This document shows positions 1-12,900 of a stretch of DNA of 64,000 nucleotides, piece by piece (within the stretch, counting starts at the first letter, position 1; each line of letters opens with the position of its first letter). The DNA lies in contig VZRN01005202.1 of NCBI GenBank assembly GCA_013397935.1, positions 1,308,673 to 1,372,672 of the forward strand. Direction: 5' to 3'. The translations under genes and the position numbers were made by a program. This DNA is from Dasyornis broadbenti (taxonomy: Eukaryota > Chordata > Aves > Passeriformes > Dasyornithidae). Under the pieces are notes generated by a model. It ran no database searches. It saw only the letters and a program-made list of their open reading frames with translations, and had not been told where the DNA came from.

Positions 1-1688
1 CATGTGTTCTCTCAACAAATGTGCACTAAAGCAGGCTGGTGAAGTTAACCAGACAGATGGCTGAAATCCTACATGTGAGATGGATTGGTAAATGAAAAGG
101 TAAGGACATGGATGGGTGTTTCGAAAGGCAGAGAAACGGGTAGTTGATTACAAGGCTAGATAGAAAATGGAAGGTATTATAAAAAGAAATATGGGATAAT
201 ATAAACAGAGCCCTTAATCCAGTTGACTGTAAATCCCTTTTTCTTAATTGGTTTAGAAACTGTGGGCTGTAATGTGAGACAGAGGGCTCTCAGCTGCTTT
301 TCTTCTTTGCTGTCTGGAATCACATTAAGTGGGAAACAATAGCAGAGCTGACATCTCCTTGTCTGTAGGGGCACTTGGAGCTAATCTGCTATTGAGACTA
401 ATACAATTATATGGGATTATAGGATTGCCACTGATATACAGATTAGGGAACTCCCAAAGGGAGTTGCATCTTGGGGTATTACAAAGGGAGAAATTATGCA
501 AGGGTCCCCATTATCTAGAAGTCAAGGGGGAAAGCCACAAAGGCATATTTGGATTTGTTTTTCCCAGATTTGAGTGCATACACAAGGATCTCAACCCAGG
601 AACATGCAAATAATGCAAAAGATTTTTATATATATTGTTTACTCCATACACAGTGCTCCTGTAGTCTCCTAAGCAATCTGAAGTCAAAGACAAAAATGTT
701 TATTTCAAATTGCTGTCTTGCAAGGAAACCACTCCAATACAGCAATTTGAAATGAAGGCACAACCTAGATCCAGAGTTCATATAGCAGCTAGCTGTCCTT
801 GCTTTCTCCCTTCCTGTGCATCCACAACATATAAAGACACCAGCCCCTAAACAGAATGATACAAATTCTCTTGGGTGGGTTCTGAATGCTCATGAATACC
901 ACAGCTGTGAGCTTGGTCCTTACATCCTCTTACAGCTTTACTCTGTACTCTCAGAAGAATGAGCACAGAGCAGGGTTATCACAGCCCACTATGAATGTGT
1001 GCGCTGTAGGCACAGAGCTGACACTCCTGCTACCAGTTTCTGGGTGCCTTAAGCCTTTAATGAGTTACACTCTTAACGGCGCCATAAGGTGTGTAAATAA
1101 AAATGTCTTAAATTTAAAACTTGTTAACCAACTCACCACAAGTCACATAAAAATCTGCTTTAGCTTAGATATCCCAAGTCTCTAGTTACCAGGCCGTGTT
1201 TCACATATAATCTCTAAAATTCATATATTTCATATGTATTGTTTTTCCCTGGCCAGTTGGCAACAAAATGTAAGCATGCTGTTCCCATCACTCCTATTCC
1301 CAACTCCAGGACAAGCAGCTGCAATGCTGTTTAACAGCACTTGCTCATTTGACAATAGCAAGAACTTCAGCAAAGCTTCCCTCTTCCTGTTCTAAGTTTG
1401 GTCCAGGCATCTAATAAGAGATTCCTGAGTTCTAGCACAGGAAGAAAAACAGAGATATGAAAATGCATTATGATGATTTCATAGCAATGAATCATGGAAA
1501 AACTAGGAATAAAATTTGATTGACAGTAAAGCTCAGTACTTTCTGGACCTTGTAGTTGTAACTCAGACCTGGATATTACTAACTGTGGTGAAGGAGAGGA
1601 TTGGTTTTCTCATTCACAATTTAAAAATATTTTTCCACACATCCAGGGTGAAATTATAAGAGAAAAATGATACAAGAACTAATGCTGC
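1..1688. other. Noncoding stretch, nothing recognised
   Basis: AT-rich unique sequence. Open frames are all under 100 codons and match no family I know. One small perfect hairpin is visible at 449-465 (AACTCCC, loop AAA, GGGAGTT), too short to interpret. No transposon or RNA gene is recognised. Confidence 0.6.
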
Positions 1689-1730
1689 TTTTTATTTATT
1701 TATTTATTTATCTATTTATTTATTTATTTA
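1689..1730. repeat. (TTTA)n microsatellite
   Basis: About ten tandem TTTA units with one interruption (a TCTA unit in the middle). It is followed directly by GG and a run of seven T. A simple length-variable repeat; no function implied. Confidence 0.95.
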
Positions 1731-2151
1731 GGTTTTTTTAAGCAACCAAATGCTAGACCGTATCTCCCTAAAAAACACATTCTATATATCTTGACCTGGA
1801 GGATCTTTGGCCTTCAACAAGAGTCATGCGTGGGCCTAAGCATCCCTGGGAACTCATCCTTCGTTTTCTTTTAGCCAAAGCATAAAACAGAGTAGCCTTT
1901 ATGTCCCAAACCTGCATCAGGCACTACCCAAGTGCCAAGACACTTTTAAGATTAGAGTTGGGTGGCCTCCAGCTTCATCCATCTCTTTCTTGTTGAGCAG
2001 AAGATGAGATCTGATCTTTCTCGATAGTGCCTGAGGGTAGGTTTCAGGAAGTGTCTTCCAGTTGTTTGGTGTCATCCTTTGACATACAAAATCCAGTTCC
2101 TCTGTCTGAACCAAGCTGCACACACTGAACAATGTGTTATATATGGATCTG
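1731..2151. other. Noncoding stretch, nothing recognised
   Basis: Unique sequence between the microsatellite and a short tandem duplication. A 71-codon minus-strand frame at 1917-2132 has no recognisable domain and is treated as chance. Confidence 0.6.
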
Positions 2152-2187
2152 GAGCCTGAAGCATTGCCTGAGCCTGAAGCACTGCCT
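2152..2187. repeat. 18-bp tandem duplication, two copies
   Basis: Two adjacent 18-bp units (2152-2169 and 2170-2187), each GAGCCTGAAGCAYTGCCT, differing at one position (T in the first, C in the second). This looks like a single small tandem duplication. Confidence 0.9.
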
Positions 2188-2571
2188 CAGGGACCGACCT
2201 GAATTACTTCCCTAAAGAGATCATGCTACTTGCCAGTTTTAGCTGTCATCTGAGAAACATCCTGCTACTGCAAACCAGGGAAAGAATAGTCAGGAGCTGA
2301 TTTCTAGAAACAGTTCATTGATGGAGTAGAACATAAGACAAATTTCTTTAAGGAAATTTAATTCTAATCATGGTCTCTGTGTGAATAAATCAAGGGCTCT
2401 TAACTTTCTACAGGCCCTTGCCCATGCTGACAGCAGGTTTGCAAGATGAAAAGTTGGCCTTTTTGTAGAGATTCCGTTATTTATTACTTGCTTACCTCGC
2501 TGTTGACTTGACTCAGAAGGAAAATAACTTCCTTTTGCCAGACTGCTGTGCTTGGGCCCAACTACTGTTCC
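2188..2571. other. Noncoding stretch, nothing recognised
   Basis: Unique sequence leading into a pyrimidine-rich tract. No gene or mobile element recognised. Confidence 0.55.
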
Positions 2572-2680
2572 ACCCTTCATTTTCTTTTTCTTTTCTTTCC
2601 TTTTTTCGTTCTTTTCTCGCCCCACCCTGACCCTTCCCTAGTCTTCCGCCTCCGCTTTCGGAGGACTTTTCCCTCTAATC
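2572..2680. repeat. Polypyrimidine tract with small GC hairpin
   Basis: The plus strand is almost purely C and T from about 2572 to 2640. A 6-bp perfect stem follows: CCTCCG at 2649-2654, loop CTTT, CGGAGG at 2659-2664. The lysine- and glutamate-rich minus-strand frame here (2368-2625) is explained by the pyrimidine bias and is not a gene. Such tracts can adopt non-B DNA, but nothing here shows that this one does. Confidence 0.75.
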
Positions 2681-2966
2681 TGCATTTTTCTGTCTTTATA
2701 ACAACTTCCAGTCATTAAAATTAACAAGTTCCTGCTAAGGCTAATATAGTATCATGAAACTGGAGAAGTAAAGCCCTGACATAGTTAGTGCAGACAAAAT
2801 TTCAACTCAAATACAGGTCAGGCTGCCTGCACATTCAGAAAAAACCTTTTTATTTCCAAAACGTCGCCTATTTTTTTCTTGCTATATTGTGTGACTCAGT
2901 ACAAAACAATACCTATCCCTATAGATGTAGGCTTGAAAGACAGTATATTCATAAAATTTCTTTTCC

Positions 2967-2984
2967 TTTTTTTTTTTTTTTTTT
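2967..2984. repeat. T18 homopolymer
   Basis: Run of 18 T followed by AAGCAACCAA. The same run-plus-AAGCAACCAA arrangement occurs after the (TTTA)n repeat at about 1733-1749. Confidence 0.95.
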
Positions 2985-5900
2985 AAGCAACCAAGGAGCT
3001 GTAATTTATTTTTATTTGTAGGAAAGCATAGGTTCAGAAAGCAGTCTCTCTAGGACATAGGTCATCCAAGCTTATTCAGGAGCCTGAGAGTCTGTACCCC
3101 AAAATTAGATAAAACAGAGATTAGCTTCAATCACTCTTTATTTGTGTTTGGAGTACAGAATTTTAAAACCTGGACCGAATGGGTGAAAACAGAGAGTATG
3201 AGTCTGCCAAACCCCTTGGGCATTTAACCTAATTTAAAGTGAAGAGCTTTGTGGTGGAACTATCTGACAGCAAGACCAGACTCTGTGCTTGCAGATTCCT
3301 CTGTGTGTGTGAGAGAGAGATGGATACAGCTTCCCATCTGGCTGGGCACTGGGAGCAGAGACAGAGACGCAGGTGCAGCAGGGAATGTAAAAGGCAGTTA
3401 ATGTGCAGTATGAACAAGAGTGCTACACAAAGCACTTTAAAGTGGGACAAGTGACAGTGTCTTGTTTTCACAGGTAAAGAGCGTCTTGTTAAGGTATGAA
3501 GTGGGTTAGAGACTAGACCTTACTGAGGAATTTTTGTGAGGGGAAGTGCAGCTTGAAAGGCAGGAATGAGGAGAGTGAGCCACAGCAACCCTAGGAAAAT
3601 GAAGGAGAAAACAGAGTGCCATGCAGAGCGCTGCTGGTGCAGACTCTCAAAGGAGGGCCATCTAGAAACGGGACCATCTCTTACACATGTATGACATGTC
3701 TGGGTGGCTGTCACAGACCTGCTTACTTATAGCCCACAGCCTGTACTGGTGCAGTGCTTAAACAATGCCAAGCAAAGATGGGAGAGTTTTGCTCCTGAAG
3801 CCTGCAGTGTTTGACTGGCGTTAGACCTAGTGCCTCTCTCCCAGGGCTGCCACAAGGAGCCATGCTGTAACTTGTGGGTTGCCATCAACAATACAGAGCC
3901 CCCAGCAAAACTTGTGCAAGGATCCACGGCTTTGATTTCACACATTCCCACAGGACCTGAAGTAGCAATAAGAGTTGAGGCCAGCAATGACCTTGAAAAT
4001 ATGAGCAGGTGAGATAAGTTTACCCTTAGTTAGCAATGCTGTGCTTTAAAAATGGTGTGCAGGGAGCTTGAACACAGCAACCTTTACAGCACATTCATAC
4101 ATCACCCGCAATATGTACATCCACACATCCACAGATTAGCCTAGGCAGACCTGTGGGATCCACAAAGCTGAACACAGCTACACGTACAGGAGTATGTGTG
4201 GGATTCAGAACATAAACGAGCTTGAAGTAGTACAGGGCAGATTAGATTCCTACATACAAGAGATCCCAGATCCCATACAGTATCCTGTGGAGGGAAGTTG
4301 ACTCAATCACCTTTCTTTCCAAGTGCTCTACCATGTAACATCTAATTGTGATGCAAGTGAAACAGAATTACTTGTAATAACGTGAAAATAATCAATAGCC
4401 CCATTTGCTCACAGATATAACTTCCGTTTCTCGGGTGTTTAATTGCAATAGCCACCTGTCAGCAAAAATATTTGTTGCAATTTTGGCTTACATATTTATG
4501 GAGGATTGAAAAAGTGAATATGTTGAATTATTGTTCAGTTATTACTGAAGAAATACAGCTGCAATTCAAGAGTGGGCAAAAATACTACTTTGCTGCCAGA
4601 TTTATATACACAGCTTTAATTTTTGTTATATATTAGAGGAGCTGAATGTTTATGGTTTTTAACCAAGGGACTATAAACTTTGAGAATAGACGAAGATACA
4701 AAAATAATGTAATGCAAATGAGTATGGAGGGTCAATCAGAATTAAGAAAGGAGAAAGGAGAGAAACTGATTTAATTTAAGCAGCATTAGGGGACTAGATA
4801 TTAAAAACGTTATTTCCCTGGTGCTTGACTAAAAACTGCCATGTAGACATGCAAGGCTGTTTCTCATAATCACAAAAGGTATTAACATGTGCATGGAATG
4901 ACAATGAAAATTCACTAAAACCAAGATGTCTGAAAGGAAAAGGAGAATTTTGGAGTGTTTCTACTAGGGGTTGTTTGCCTTAGGATTCACAAAGTGTCTC
5001 TTTAACTGACCCTTCAAATGCATCTGAAACGTGAAAATTGGAATATTAGAAACCAGAAACCCCAAATACCATAAACCTTGTCCAGTAATAAGAGAGGAAA
5101 ACCCATGATTTTCTATATATAATTCTCACAGAGTGCTTTGGGATCTTAAACATTGAAAATACACTGAGATATACTTTTGATCCCAAAACATGTTACAAAA
5201 CAGTGTATCTGTCATTAAACATCAACACGGATAAGTGCATTCTGAAATTCAGCAACCGTACAGGGGTGTTCAGCACTACAGCACACTAGCTCAGGACAGG
5301 AAATAAAAGCTATTGTACATAAATAAAACTGTGGGGATGAAATGTGGGTGGCAGAAAGTAGTATTCCAAATTGCAGCCTGATTAGATCAGTTTCTTAGGC
5401 TTCACCAAGAGCTCACTGGATTTTAATGACCAAAAATATTTCAAGAATGATCAGGCCTTGTTTCCAGCTATTGTTCCAGAAGACTCTGGGGCTAGAGATT
5501 TACAGCCTTCACAGCAACAGCTGAAGTTCAGGCAGAATATTCAAGAGTGCCTGAGAAAGGACTGGGTGTATCTAGATGCATAGTTCAGGCATCTGAATCC
5601 CAGCACGTGTCTCACCTAAAAGATACTTAAAGCATATTCATTCACCTAACACTGTGAAGAGACAAAAGAGAGCTATCACAGGGTAGGCTGGTTCTTTGGT
5701 CAAAAAGAGCAGTGTAGGGAACAGCAGACCACAGTTTTGCCACTGCCATGAGTGATGGAGTAATCCCCTGTCACAGAACTCTTCAGGCAATCCAAAGTGG
5801 AGAGGTACCAGTGTGATGAGTTCCTGTTTTGTCTAGTACACTTCACTTCCTTCACATCACTCAAGAGGGAGATGGAGAAGAAGCTTCTCTGCCACCAACC

Positions 5901-6180
5901 TGCCCAAGAGCTGTGGCAATGAGCATATGGGGGAACATACAACCAATGCTGCCTGAAGACCACTTTTTGTTTTAGTGAGAAATGGGAATCAGTGTTTTAA
6001 AAAGAAAGCATGTTCATATTTTACATTTGCATGTTTTTAAACAATATTAACAAGATTAATTCAGATCCTTTAGAATACAAAATGAAAGAGTATTTAAAAA
6101 CTTCTAAAACTACACACTGTGAGCCCAACAGTCTGTAACTGCTTTGTTAAAATATAAAACTTTTCAAACTAACATAATGG
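2985..6180. other. Long noncoding stretch, AT-rich from 4360
   Basis: No gene or transposon recognised. From about 4360 to 4720 the sequence is strongly AT-rich, free of obvious repeats, and full of short TTAATT, ATTTAT and TTGCAAT motifs. That texture is often seen in conserved noncoding DNA but is not proof. Scattered frames below 90 codons look like chance. Confidence 0.55.
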
Positions 6181-6480
6181 ATTCATGGATAGCAAGGTCT
6201 GGAGAGATGAACTATTATACTCATCAACTCTGACCTCCTGCATATGACACAGTCCAGAGCATTTCACCCAGCAATACCACCATCAAGCCCAGTAATTTAT
6301 AGCTGAACTGTGCCATCTCTTTCAGAAAGAAGGACATCCAATCTTGATTTAAAGACTTTAGGCGATTAATTTACCACATCCCTCTACCATCTGTTCCAGT
6401 GGTTAATTATCATCCGTTAAATGTGTGTCCTATTTGCAGTCTGATCTTTGTCAACTTCAGACTTTTATCTGCCTCTCTGT
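6181..6480 (-). mobile_element. Ancient CR1 LINE fragment (3' part)
   Basis: A decayed 3' part of an old CR1-type LINE, lying in antisense. In the plus-strand text the recognisable order is: a TCTGACCTCCTGCATA block near 6228, a CATTTCACCC block near 6260, the phrase CATCCAATCTTGATTTAAAG near 6335, then CCAGTGGTTAATTA near 6397 and a TTTGCAGTCTGA block near 6434. These match in order the old CR1 elements I know from turtle and bird genomes, with many substitutions and small indels. It encodes nothing intact. It is shared deep in amniotes, far older than the CR1 copies near 58.5-60.2 kb. The subfamily cannot be fixed by eye. Confidence 0.75.
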
Positions 6481-6784
6481 GTGGACATGATGGCTCATAA
6501 TACTTTGATATTTCCCATACATTAGGACTGAAATGTGATGCCTATAATGAAAAATTCAGGTTTGGAGTTTTATTTTGGTTTCTCTTGTTGAAATCTTAAC
6601 ACAAAGACTTTCAAGACATTGGCACAACACACTATAATATTTCATTTTGGAGCAATTTCAATGACTCTGTGTTAATGGCATATAGTATTCCAGATTTTGA
6701 GGAGTAAAAATATTATGTGCACTTCATCTGTTTGTTTAGAGTGGTTTTTCCTAATGAAGGCTGTACTGTGCTGAAGTGTGGAAG
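6481..6784. other. Short noncoding stretch between two old repeats
   Basis: Unique AT-rich sequence. It could hold further decayed repeat sequence, but none is clear. Confidence 0.5.
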
Positions 6785-6915
6785 CATGAGTTTGATCTAG
6801 TGGCAGGAATAAGGAGTGCTGAGAGTTTTAATTCTTCTACCCTGCTCCCAGTTCTGCCACTGCAATTTGATTTGTGAGCCAGGCAAAATCACTTCATTCA
6901 ATTGCACTTAGGTGG
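6785..6915 (+). mobile_element. MIR-type SINE fragment
   Basis: A decayed MIR-like SINE in plus orientation. It starts around the GATCTAGTGG block (6796). The core follows with CCCAGTTCTGCCACTG near 6848, a degraded GTGAGC block, and GGCAAAATCACTTCATTCAA near 6883, which corresponds to the MIR core signature of aligned spacing. It is a tRNA-derived retroposon that was mobilised by L2 and is now inactive. The 3' tail is not recognisable. Confidence 0.6.
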
Positions 6916-8507
6916 CTGTTACCAAGTGCACAGAGATTTGCTGGTTGAACCACACTAAAAACCAGTGTCTGCCTCTTTTGAAAGCTTAGTAACTTCAATT
7001 CAAGTGATGTCAAAGTCCGATCCTACCCCAAATTTTGAGTTCTAAGTGTATTATACCATTATAAAACACATTTTATCTACCAATATATAAATACATTTTT
7101 GTGACCAACCAGACACACCCCTTTGGACCAGCCATGTGCAGATGTAAAATATAATTTTGGTGCTAGCATTGCTCTGTTGTTTAACTTCAGCTATTGCAAT
7201 TGCCATGTTCCGATTATAACGTCATTCTTCACCACATTTGCTTGTATGATCCCAGTGTCTATTAAATCCAGAACTCCATTAATTCTCTGGTATTGGACTT
7301 TGACTGTTTTTCCTTCAAATTCTTTCCTCTAGCTGAATAGTTGTGAGTTTCTCATGGATGACCACCTAAAAACTCCTCTTTTCTTCAGAAATGCTTTACC
7401 TCTATGAAGTATAGCTTTAAGGCCTTAGTCTGTGTTTTTGACAATACAGAGTTTCACCTTTTTCTCTACAAGCAATTAAATAAGGTTCTTTCAGGTTACT
7501 GATATGTTAGCAGATATTATCATCAGCGTGCAAAGAATTCCTCAAATACCTGGCATTTTCACCACATACATATTTCTTTTCCTCATGCCACTAAATTCTT
7601 CAAATTTATCAACAGCCTGCACCATTCTTGGTAAAGAAACAGAGTATTCCCAGTTCCACCATCACACTTGGCTTCCTTGAGCCACACAAAAGTAATCTTA
7701 CACGTGGAGTGGAAAGCCTGGGGTTAATTCGTGTACCTTCTTCTTAGGGTGCCTTGCCACATGTACAGAGTTGTCTGGAGTCCCCTGAGCCAGGCCACTC
7801 TCACAACTGGCACACAAGCTCCCTGCAGACACTTCCCCAGCTGCCCTCTCCTACCTGTGGAGACGGAGCTCTGTGTTAGGGTTTTCCATACATGACTGGA
7901 ATTTAGCACTTACAACCTACTTTGCAGTAACTCCTCTCCTGGTGCTTGAGGAATAGCACATGCTTTTGCGTGGTGGCAGCCCTCTGATTGCATGCATTGG
8001 TGCAGCTTTGCTTAATGCAATTCAAATTCACACTCCTGGTCACTGCCCAGTAACTTTTATGTGCAGACAAGGTTGTGGTGATAGAACCAGCCATGTTATG
8101 ATAATAAAGATTCTGGTTTTTTCTCCAAAGGGATCTTCAGGATGCACAAGGAAGGACTAGTGCCTTCTTGCAATGCCAGACAGTGCTGTGCTGTATTGTT
8201 CATGAAGCAATTAGCCCTGAATGCTGGTAGGGTACCATAGACAGCCAGAAAACCAGAACTTGGGGAGTTAATTCCTTCCTAATCCTCCTCTCTTTCAACA
8301 ATCATGGAATGTTTCTAGACCTCCTTCAATATGGAGCTTTAATGAAGAGAGTCCTTTTTTGAGCCTAATCAAAACCAAACTCCAATTGGGTAGTTTTAGA
8401 GATGTTCCCAAGATGACAGGAAGAATTTTTTGATGGAAAAGGAGCTTCAACCAACCACAGAATTATTACAGTAGAGTAAATGCAAATTGAGACACTTCAA
8501 GGAAGTC
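6916..8507. other. Noncoding stretch, nothing recognised
   Basis: Unique AT-rich sequence. Overlapping frames on both strands at 7724-8160 are below 70 codons and unrelated to any protein I know. Confidence 0.55.
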
Positions 8508-8600
8508 CACCAAATTCCTCTTGATTTCAATTATCCTCTTTTTTGAACTGGTGTAATCTCAAGTTTAATTTCCTTGACCTCAACTTTTCTCAAACCAGCT
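8508..8600. repeat. Possible old amniote dispersed repeat
   Basis: The stretch contains GAACTGGTGTAATCTCAAG (near 8546), then a TTCCTTGACCTCAAC block and AACCAGCTGGCA. This resembles a common palindromic amniote repeat in which GGTGTAA and ACCAGCTG blocks flank a CATTGACTTCAATGG core. Divergence is high and the match is by memory only. Confidence 0.3.
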
Positions 8601-9429
8601 GGCATATTTTGGATAGTAGCTGTATTAGCTGAATCAAGATAAATCCCTGGAGACATTGATCACACACAGATTAAATCACAGGGAGGTAGTTTTGCTAAGT
8701 CATGAAAGAAGTAAGAGTTGCAACTGTTAAGAATTTTTCCTCCCTTCTACCTCTGTTTTACTCTTGATAGATGATGTATTTCCAGAATACATCACACATC
8801 GTGATCCTCAGCAATATTTGTGCTTACATTGTTTAGACAGTAACAAAAGGTGAAAAATGCTGTTTACCTCTCTACACAAAACACAACATGAAAAAACACT
8901 TCCCTTGAAAGATCTATTTATTCTACTGAGGTTGGTAACTACTAGCTCAGACACACTTGAGAGTACTAGAAACCTATGACTGGGGAAGTGCACTGTGAAT
9001 CTAACAAGGAGTGACACTACAAACAGGATTATCTGCAGCAGGAGCTAATGGAAAATGAAGCACTTCTGGAGCTGAGTGGTCAGCAAGGACTCAGTTCTGA
9101 GCAATGTGGGAACACTGGCCACCCAGAAAGCCTGGCTGCCTGCAGCAGCAGATCTGGCCCAGGACACAGAGCAGTGGTACTCTTATCAGAAACAGCTTAG
9201 AAATATTGCTGTATTTCTGTCTTGCACTGAATTGTGCAGAGCACTCAAAAGTCAGGCCAAGGTATCTGGCCATTATGCTGCACTGGGAACAAAATTTCCT
9301 TTGATATTAAATATGTACCTTTTTATTTCATCAAGAGATGACTTGCATTTAGGCCATGGGACAGAATGAAATTAGTTCTCTCTTATCTGCTATCTTCTCT
9401 ATTACTTTGCACTTTTCAAATTAAGTAAT
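8601..9429. other. Noncoding stretch, nothing recognised
   Basis: Unique sequence. Frames at 9076-9369 are open in two plus-strand frames and on the minus strand at once. That points to a local lack of stop codons rather than a gene. Confidence 0.55.
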
Positions 9430-9965
9430 CCTTGTCCTTTTTAACTTCATCTGGCATAGACTCTTCCATTCCTTCGTGCTGTGTCTTTAATAATTTTGCT
9501 GGGGTCTTGTCTGCCTTGGTCTCTGCGATGGCCATTTAGAAATGAAGCAACCAGAACTGAATGCAGTAGTTTAGTTGGAGCTATAACACCAATCAGTATA
9601 ATCCTCCTTCAATACATTCTACATTATTCTTCCCTCTTTCATGCAATCTAACGTTTTTACTGGGTTTTTATCTTTTACCAGCTCTGCACATAGAGATGAT
9701 GTCTTCGCTGACATCTTTTTTATTTTCCCCAGAGAGGTTGCAGCAGGGTAACACATAACCCCTGCATGTGCATACATCCATTTTTGTGTGCAGTTTAAGT
9801 AGTTCTTTGCAGAGTGCATTGTTTTGCACTTCTCAGTGCTAAATTCCCTGACATCATGCCAACAAATTACCCTGAAACTTACACGAGGTCTCTGGTCACA
9901 TTCTCCAACTTCTGCTTTTCTCCCCTTCTCCCTTCATCTGCAAAACTTGACATCAGGGATTTCTC
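9430..9965 (-). mobile_element. Ancient CR1 LINE fragment (antisense)
   Basis: A second old, heavily decayed CR1-type LINE piece in antisense, from further inside the element than the one at 6181. In plus-strand order I recognise a CTTTTTAACTTCATCTGGCA block (9437), CCATTCCTTCGTGCT, AACCAGAACTGAATGCAGTA (9550), GTGCATTGTTTTGCACTTCT (9815), and CATCTGCAAAACTTGACATC (9935). These blocks correspond, in order and spacing, to the antisense of the old CR1 elements common in turtle genomes. The middle (about 9590-9800) is poorly preserved. No open reverse-transcriptase frame survives. Confidence 0.72.
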
Positions 9966-12900
9966 TAATGTAGGATTCCCATTCCCTCCCTCAGTCTCAG
10001 CTCCCAGCCAGGGAGTATTAGCAAGAAGTCAAGAAAAATGTGGCCCAGCTGGAAGTGTTCCAGAGTTGAGTGACGAGAATAAGCAGAGAGACAAAATACA
10101 TGGGCATAAGGGAAAAACAAGGAACTGCTGTTGTTAGGTAAACAAAAAAAAATAAACTGAAAGGACTCACAATAACAGATAAAGTAATTACAAAAGGAGG
10201 AAAAAAAGAGTAGGTAAGTATGACAAGCAGTAATGGTTCATCTTGTAGCAAAGGGGAGTGAAATAAAGGAGTATAATTTTCTAGCAATAGGAATGGGCCT
10301 TAGTGAGATGGATTGAATGCAGAGGCCCAGGAGTCTCTACCGTTCCTTATAACAAGTAAGGCAGGCAGGGTAAATTTGGCAGAGCAGACCCTGTTCTGGT
10401 TTTGAAGACTCAAGAACTCTTCCCCACCATTTTCTGTGGTTCTGTGCAAAACAGCTCCTTGGCATGTGCTCAGCAGCATTTCACATTGTTCACAGCTGAG
10501 GTCATGTAGCTTCCAGCCTTTATACAGGGTCTTACAGTTGCTGAAGATAAATCAGTGCCAACACAGAACTAATAATGGAAGAAATAAAAATGGCTCCTGG
10601 ATGTCCCACCAAATTAGTAGGAAGAGAGCTGTATCTCACAGGGGTAGTCTATGGCTCCATGAGTGCATGCAGTGTCCCAGGAAGTGTTGTTTCTGACTCT
10701 TGCCCACCTGCTTGGTGATACTAATGGAACTCTTCCTTCCTCTGTTCCTCTGCCAGCCCATTGGCATTGCAGGGTGAGGACACTCTTGCTAAGTGTCTCT
10801 CCAGCACTAACTCTAACATGGTTTCTTTGTCAAGTCAGTCTGCTAAGTACTACCAGAACACAACTAATAGGCTGGAATAGAAGGTATTAACATCGAGAAT
10901 TACTCCTGACTGCATTTCTGTCAAAAGAAACAGCAGGATGTTATCTTAGCATCAGAGAAGCATCTTAAAGTATAGAAGTATCTTTAAGTATCTTCTCCAC
11001 CATGAGGTATCTCATGCTTTAGAATCAATGTATAGATATATTCATACCTACAATGTATATTAAAGATATAAATATACATGCATAGAAATATATTAATACA
11101 TATGAATATAGAATATGTATCTTCTGAGAGGAAAAATAAACTCAGTAAAGTGACTAGTAATGACTATCATTAAGATTAGGAATTTTGGGTTGGATGCCAG
11201 AGACCTACACTGAAACTTTAGCCCTGGAAGCAGATAAATGCAGACACAACCTTGCTTTTAACCATAGTTCAAGATCAGTTCTACCAGGAACTGATTAATA
11301 TAAGGCAGATAGTTTTGTTGTAGACACCAGGAAAGCTCTTCCAAGACTACAGCTAAGCCTGCATAGAGACATATCAGCCACACTATTAAACATGCAGAGC
11401 AGGATGCGATAAAACCTTGTTTCAGTGCTCATGAATTCAATTTTAAAAATGCTTTAGAAGGAAATTGTTGCTCAGTCCCAAGGCTTCTCTGATTTCTTGT
11501 CTTTAGCCATCTACCCACTATCTCCACCCTGAAGGTGCATATCACACCCTCACCTGAAAAGTGCAGATCCTACTGCTGCTGTGGGAACTGCTGAGTCTGT
11601 CTGAGCACCCTGTATTTGTGTTACTGTGTATCAGCTCTTCAGGAGGAACAGCCTGTGTGCAAGATCCTATCATTCCATAATTGTAGTGTTTTGAGGTCAC
11701 ACACAAGAGTGAATTACCTCAGCTCAGCCATAGGGGAATAAGACATAGCCTGAGAACAGTCATGGGGGAGCAGCTGACCTGAGGTAATCTGATGCAAGGA
11801 AAGCACTGAGCGCAAGGAACCTGTTGGTTGATTCTGCAGATACAAAGCAAACTAGGACAGAGCTAAAAGAAGAAAAGATGTTGTAAATTAAAACCATTCA
11901 TGACTAAATACATGTTTGAACCCTAAAGCTTCCTGGGATCTATTAGTTATCTGAGCTGTTGGAGGCATGTATACCCTGACTACAGACCCGCATGAAGAAA
12001 TTCACCCACTGCTCCTCACAGAATGGTGGAAAAAGGGCTGTGATGGAACAAAAGATAACGTGCTACTTACTATGCAGAGTTTCCCTTCTAATAATTCCTC
12101 TTTTACTGCAGAATCCTATCTCAAATCCCCCTGATTCCAAGATTCTCTGAGTACTAGCCGCAATATACCCTGATAATCAAAGCAAAACCACTTCATAGGA
12201 GTGTATTTCAGGAGCCGGGGGATTATAACATTTGCATGCTGTTTCTCACAAAACTATAGACTGGACATAAAAATGGTAGCACAACATGGTTGGTCCTCTT
12301 CTAAAAAACAGTCAAAACCCCAAGATATCACATGGTGGATAACCCATTTAATGACAAGGAAACAATTCCTTCAGTGCTGGTTTCAATTAACAATGAGCAG
12401 AGACAGTTCCTGCTGTGCAAAACCTATCCAAAGGTATGGAGGTTTCAGGCCTTTCTTGACAGACAAATCAGACTCCTTGAGTATTGCTCTTAGCCCATAC
12501 ACTCTCTTTTGCCATGCTATTCATTAGGAAGACTGCCTGACAATTATTCACAGTAGTGTGCTGACACGGTTTTCAGTATATGATATAGTTGAGAGCACAA
12601 TTAAACATTGGAATTGTTTGCCTGTAGAATTATAGGTCATTCAAGCTTTTCAGCGCTTAAACTTTCACAGATTGCTCTGGAGATTCCAAAGAATTGGCTG
12701 CTGTTTACACAGGTACCGAGAAAAATCCCTTTTAAAGAAGAGAGCCTGTGAGTTGAGAACTGCCTTGCCAGACATGAGACTCCCAAGAAGACAGATCGTC
12801 TCACATATTGATACAATATCACAATGCAAATATCATATTGCAGTGTCAGGACAACATGCAACAAGTGTTTTGTGGCACTCTTAAAATCCTTTTGATGTGA

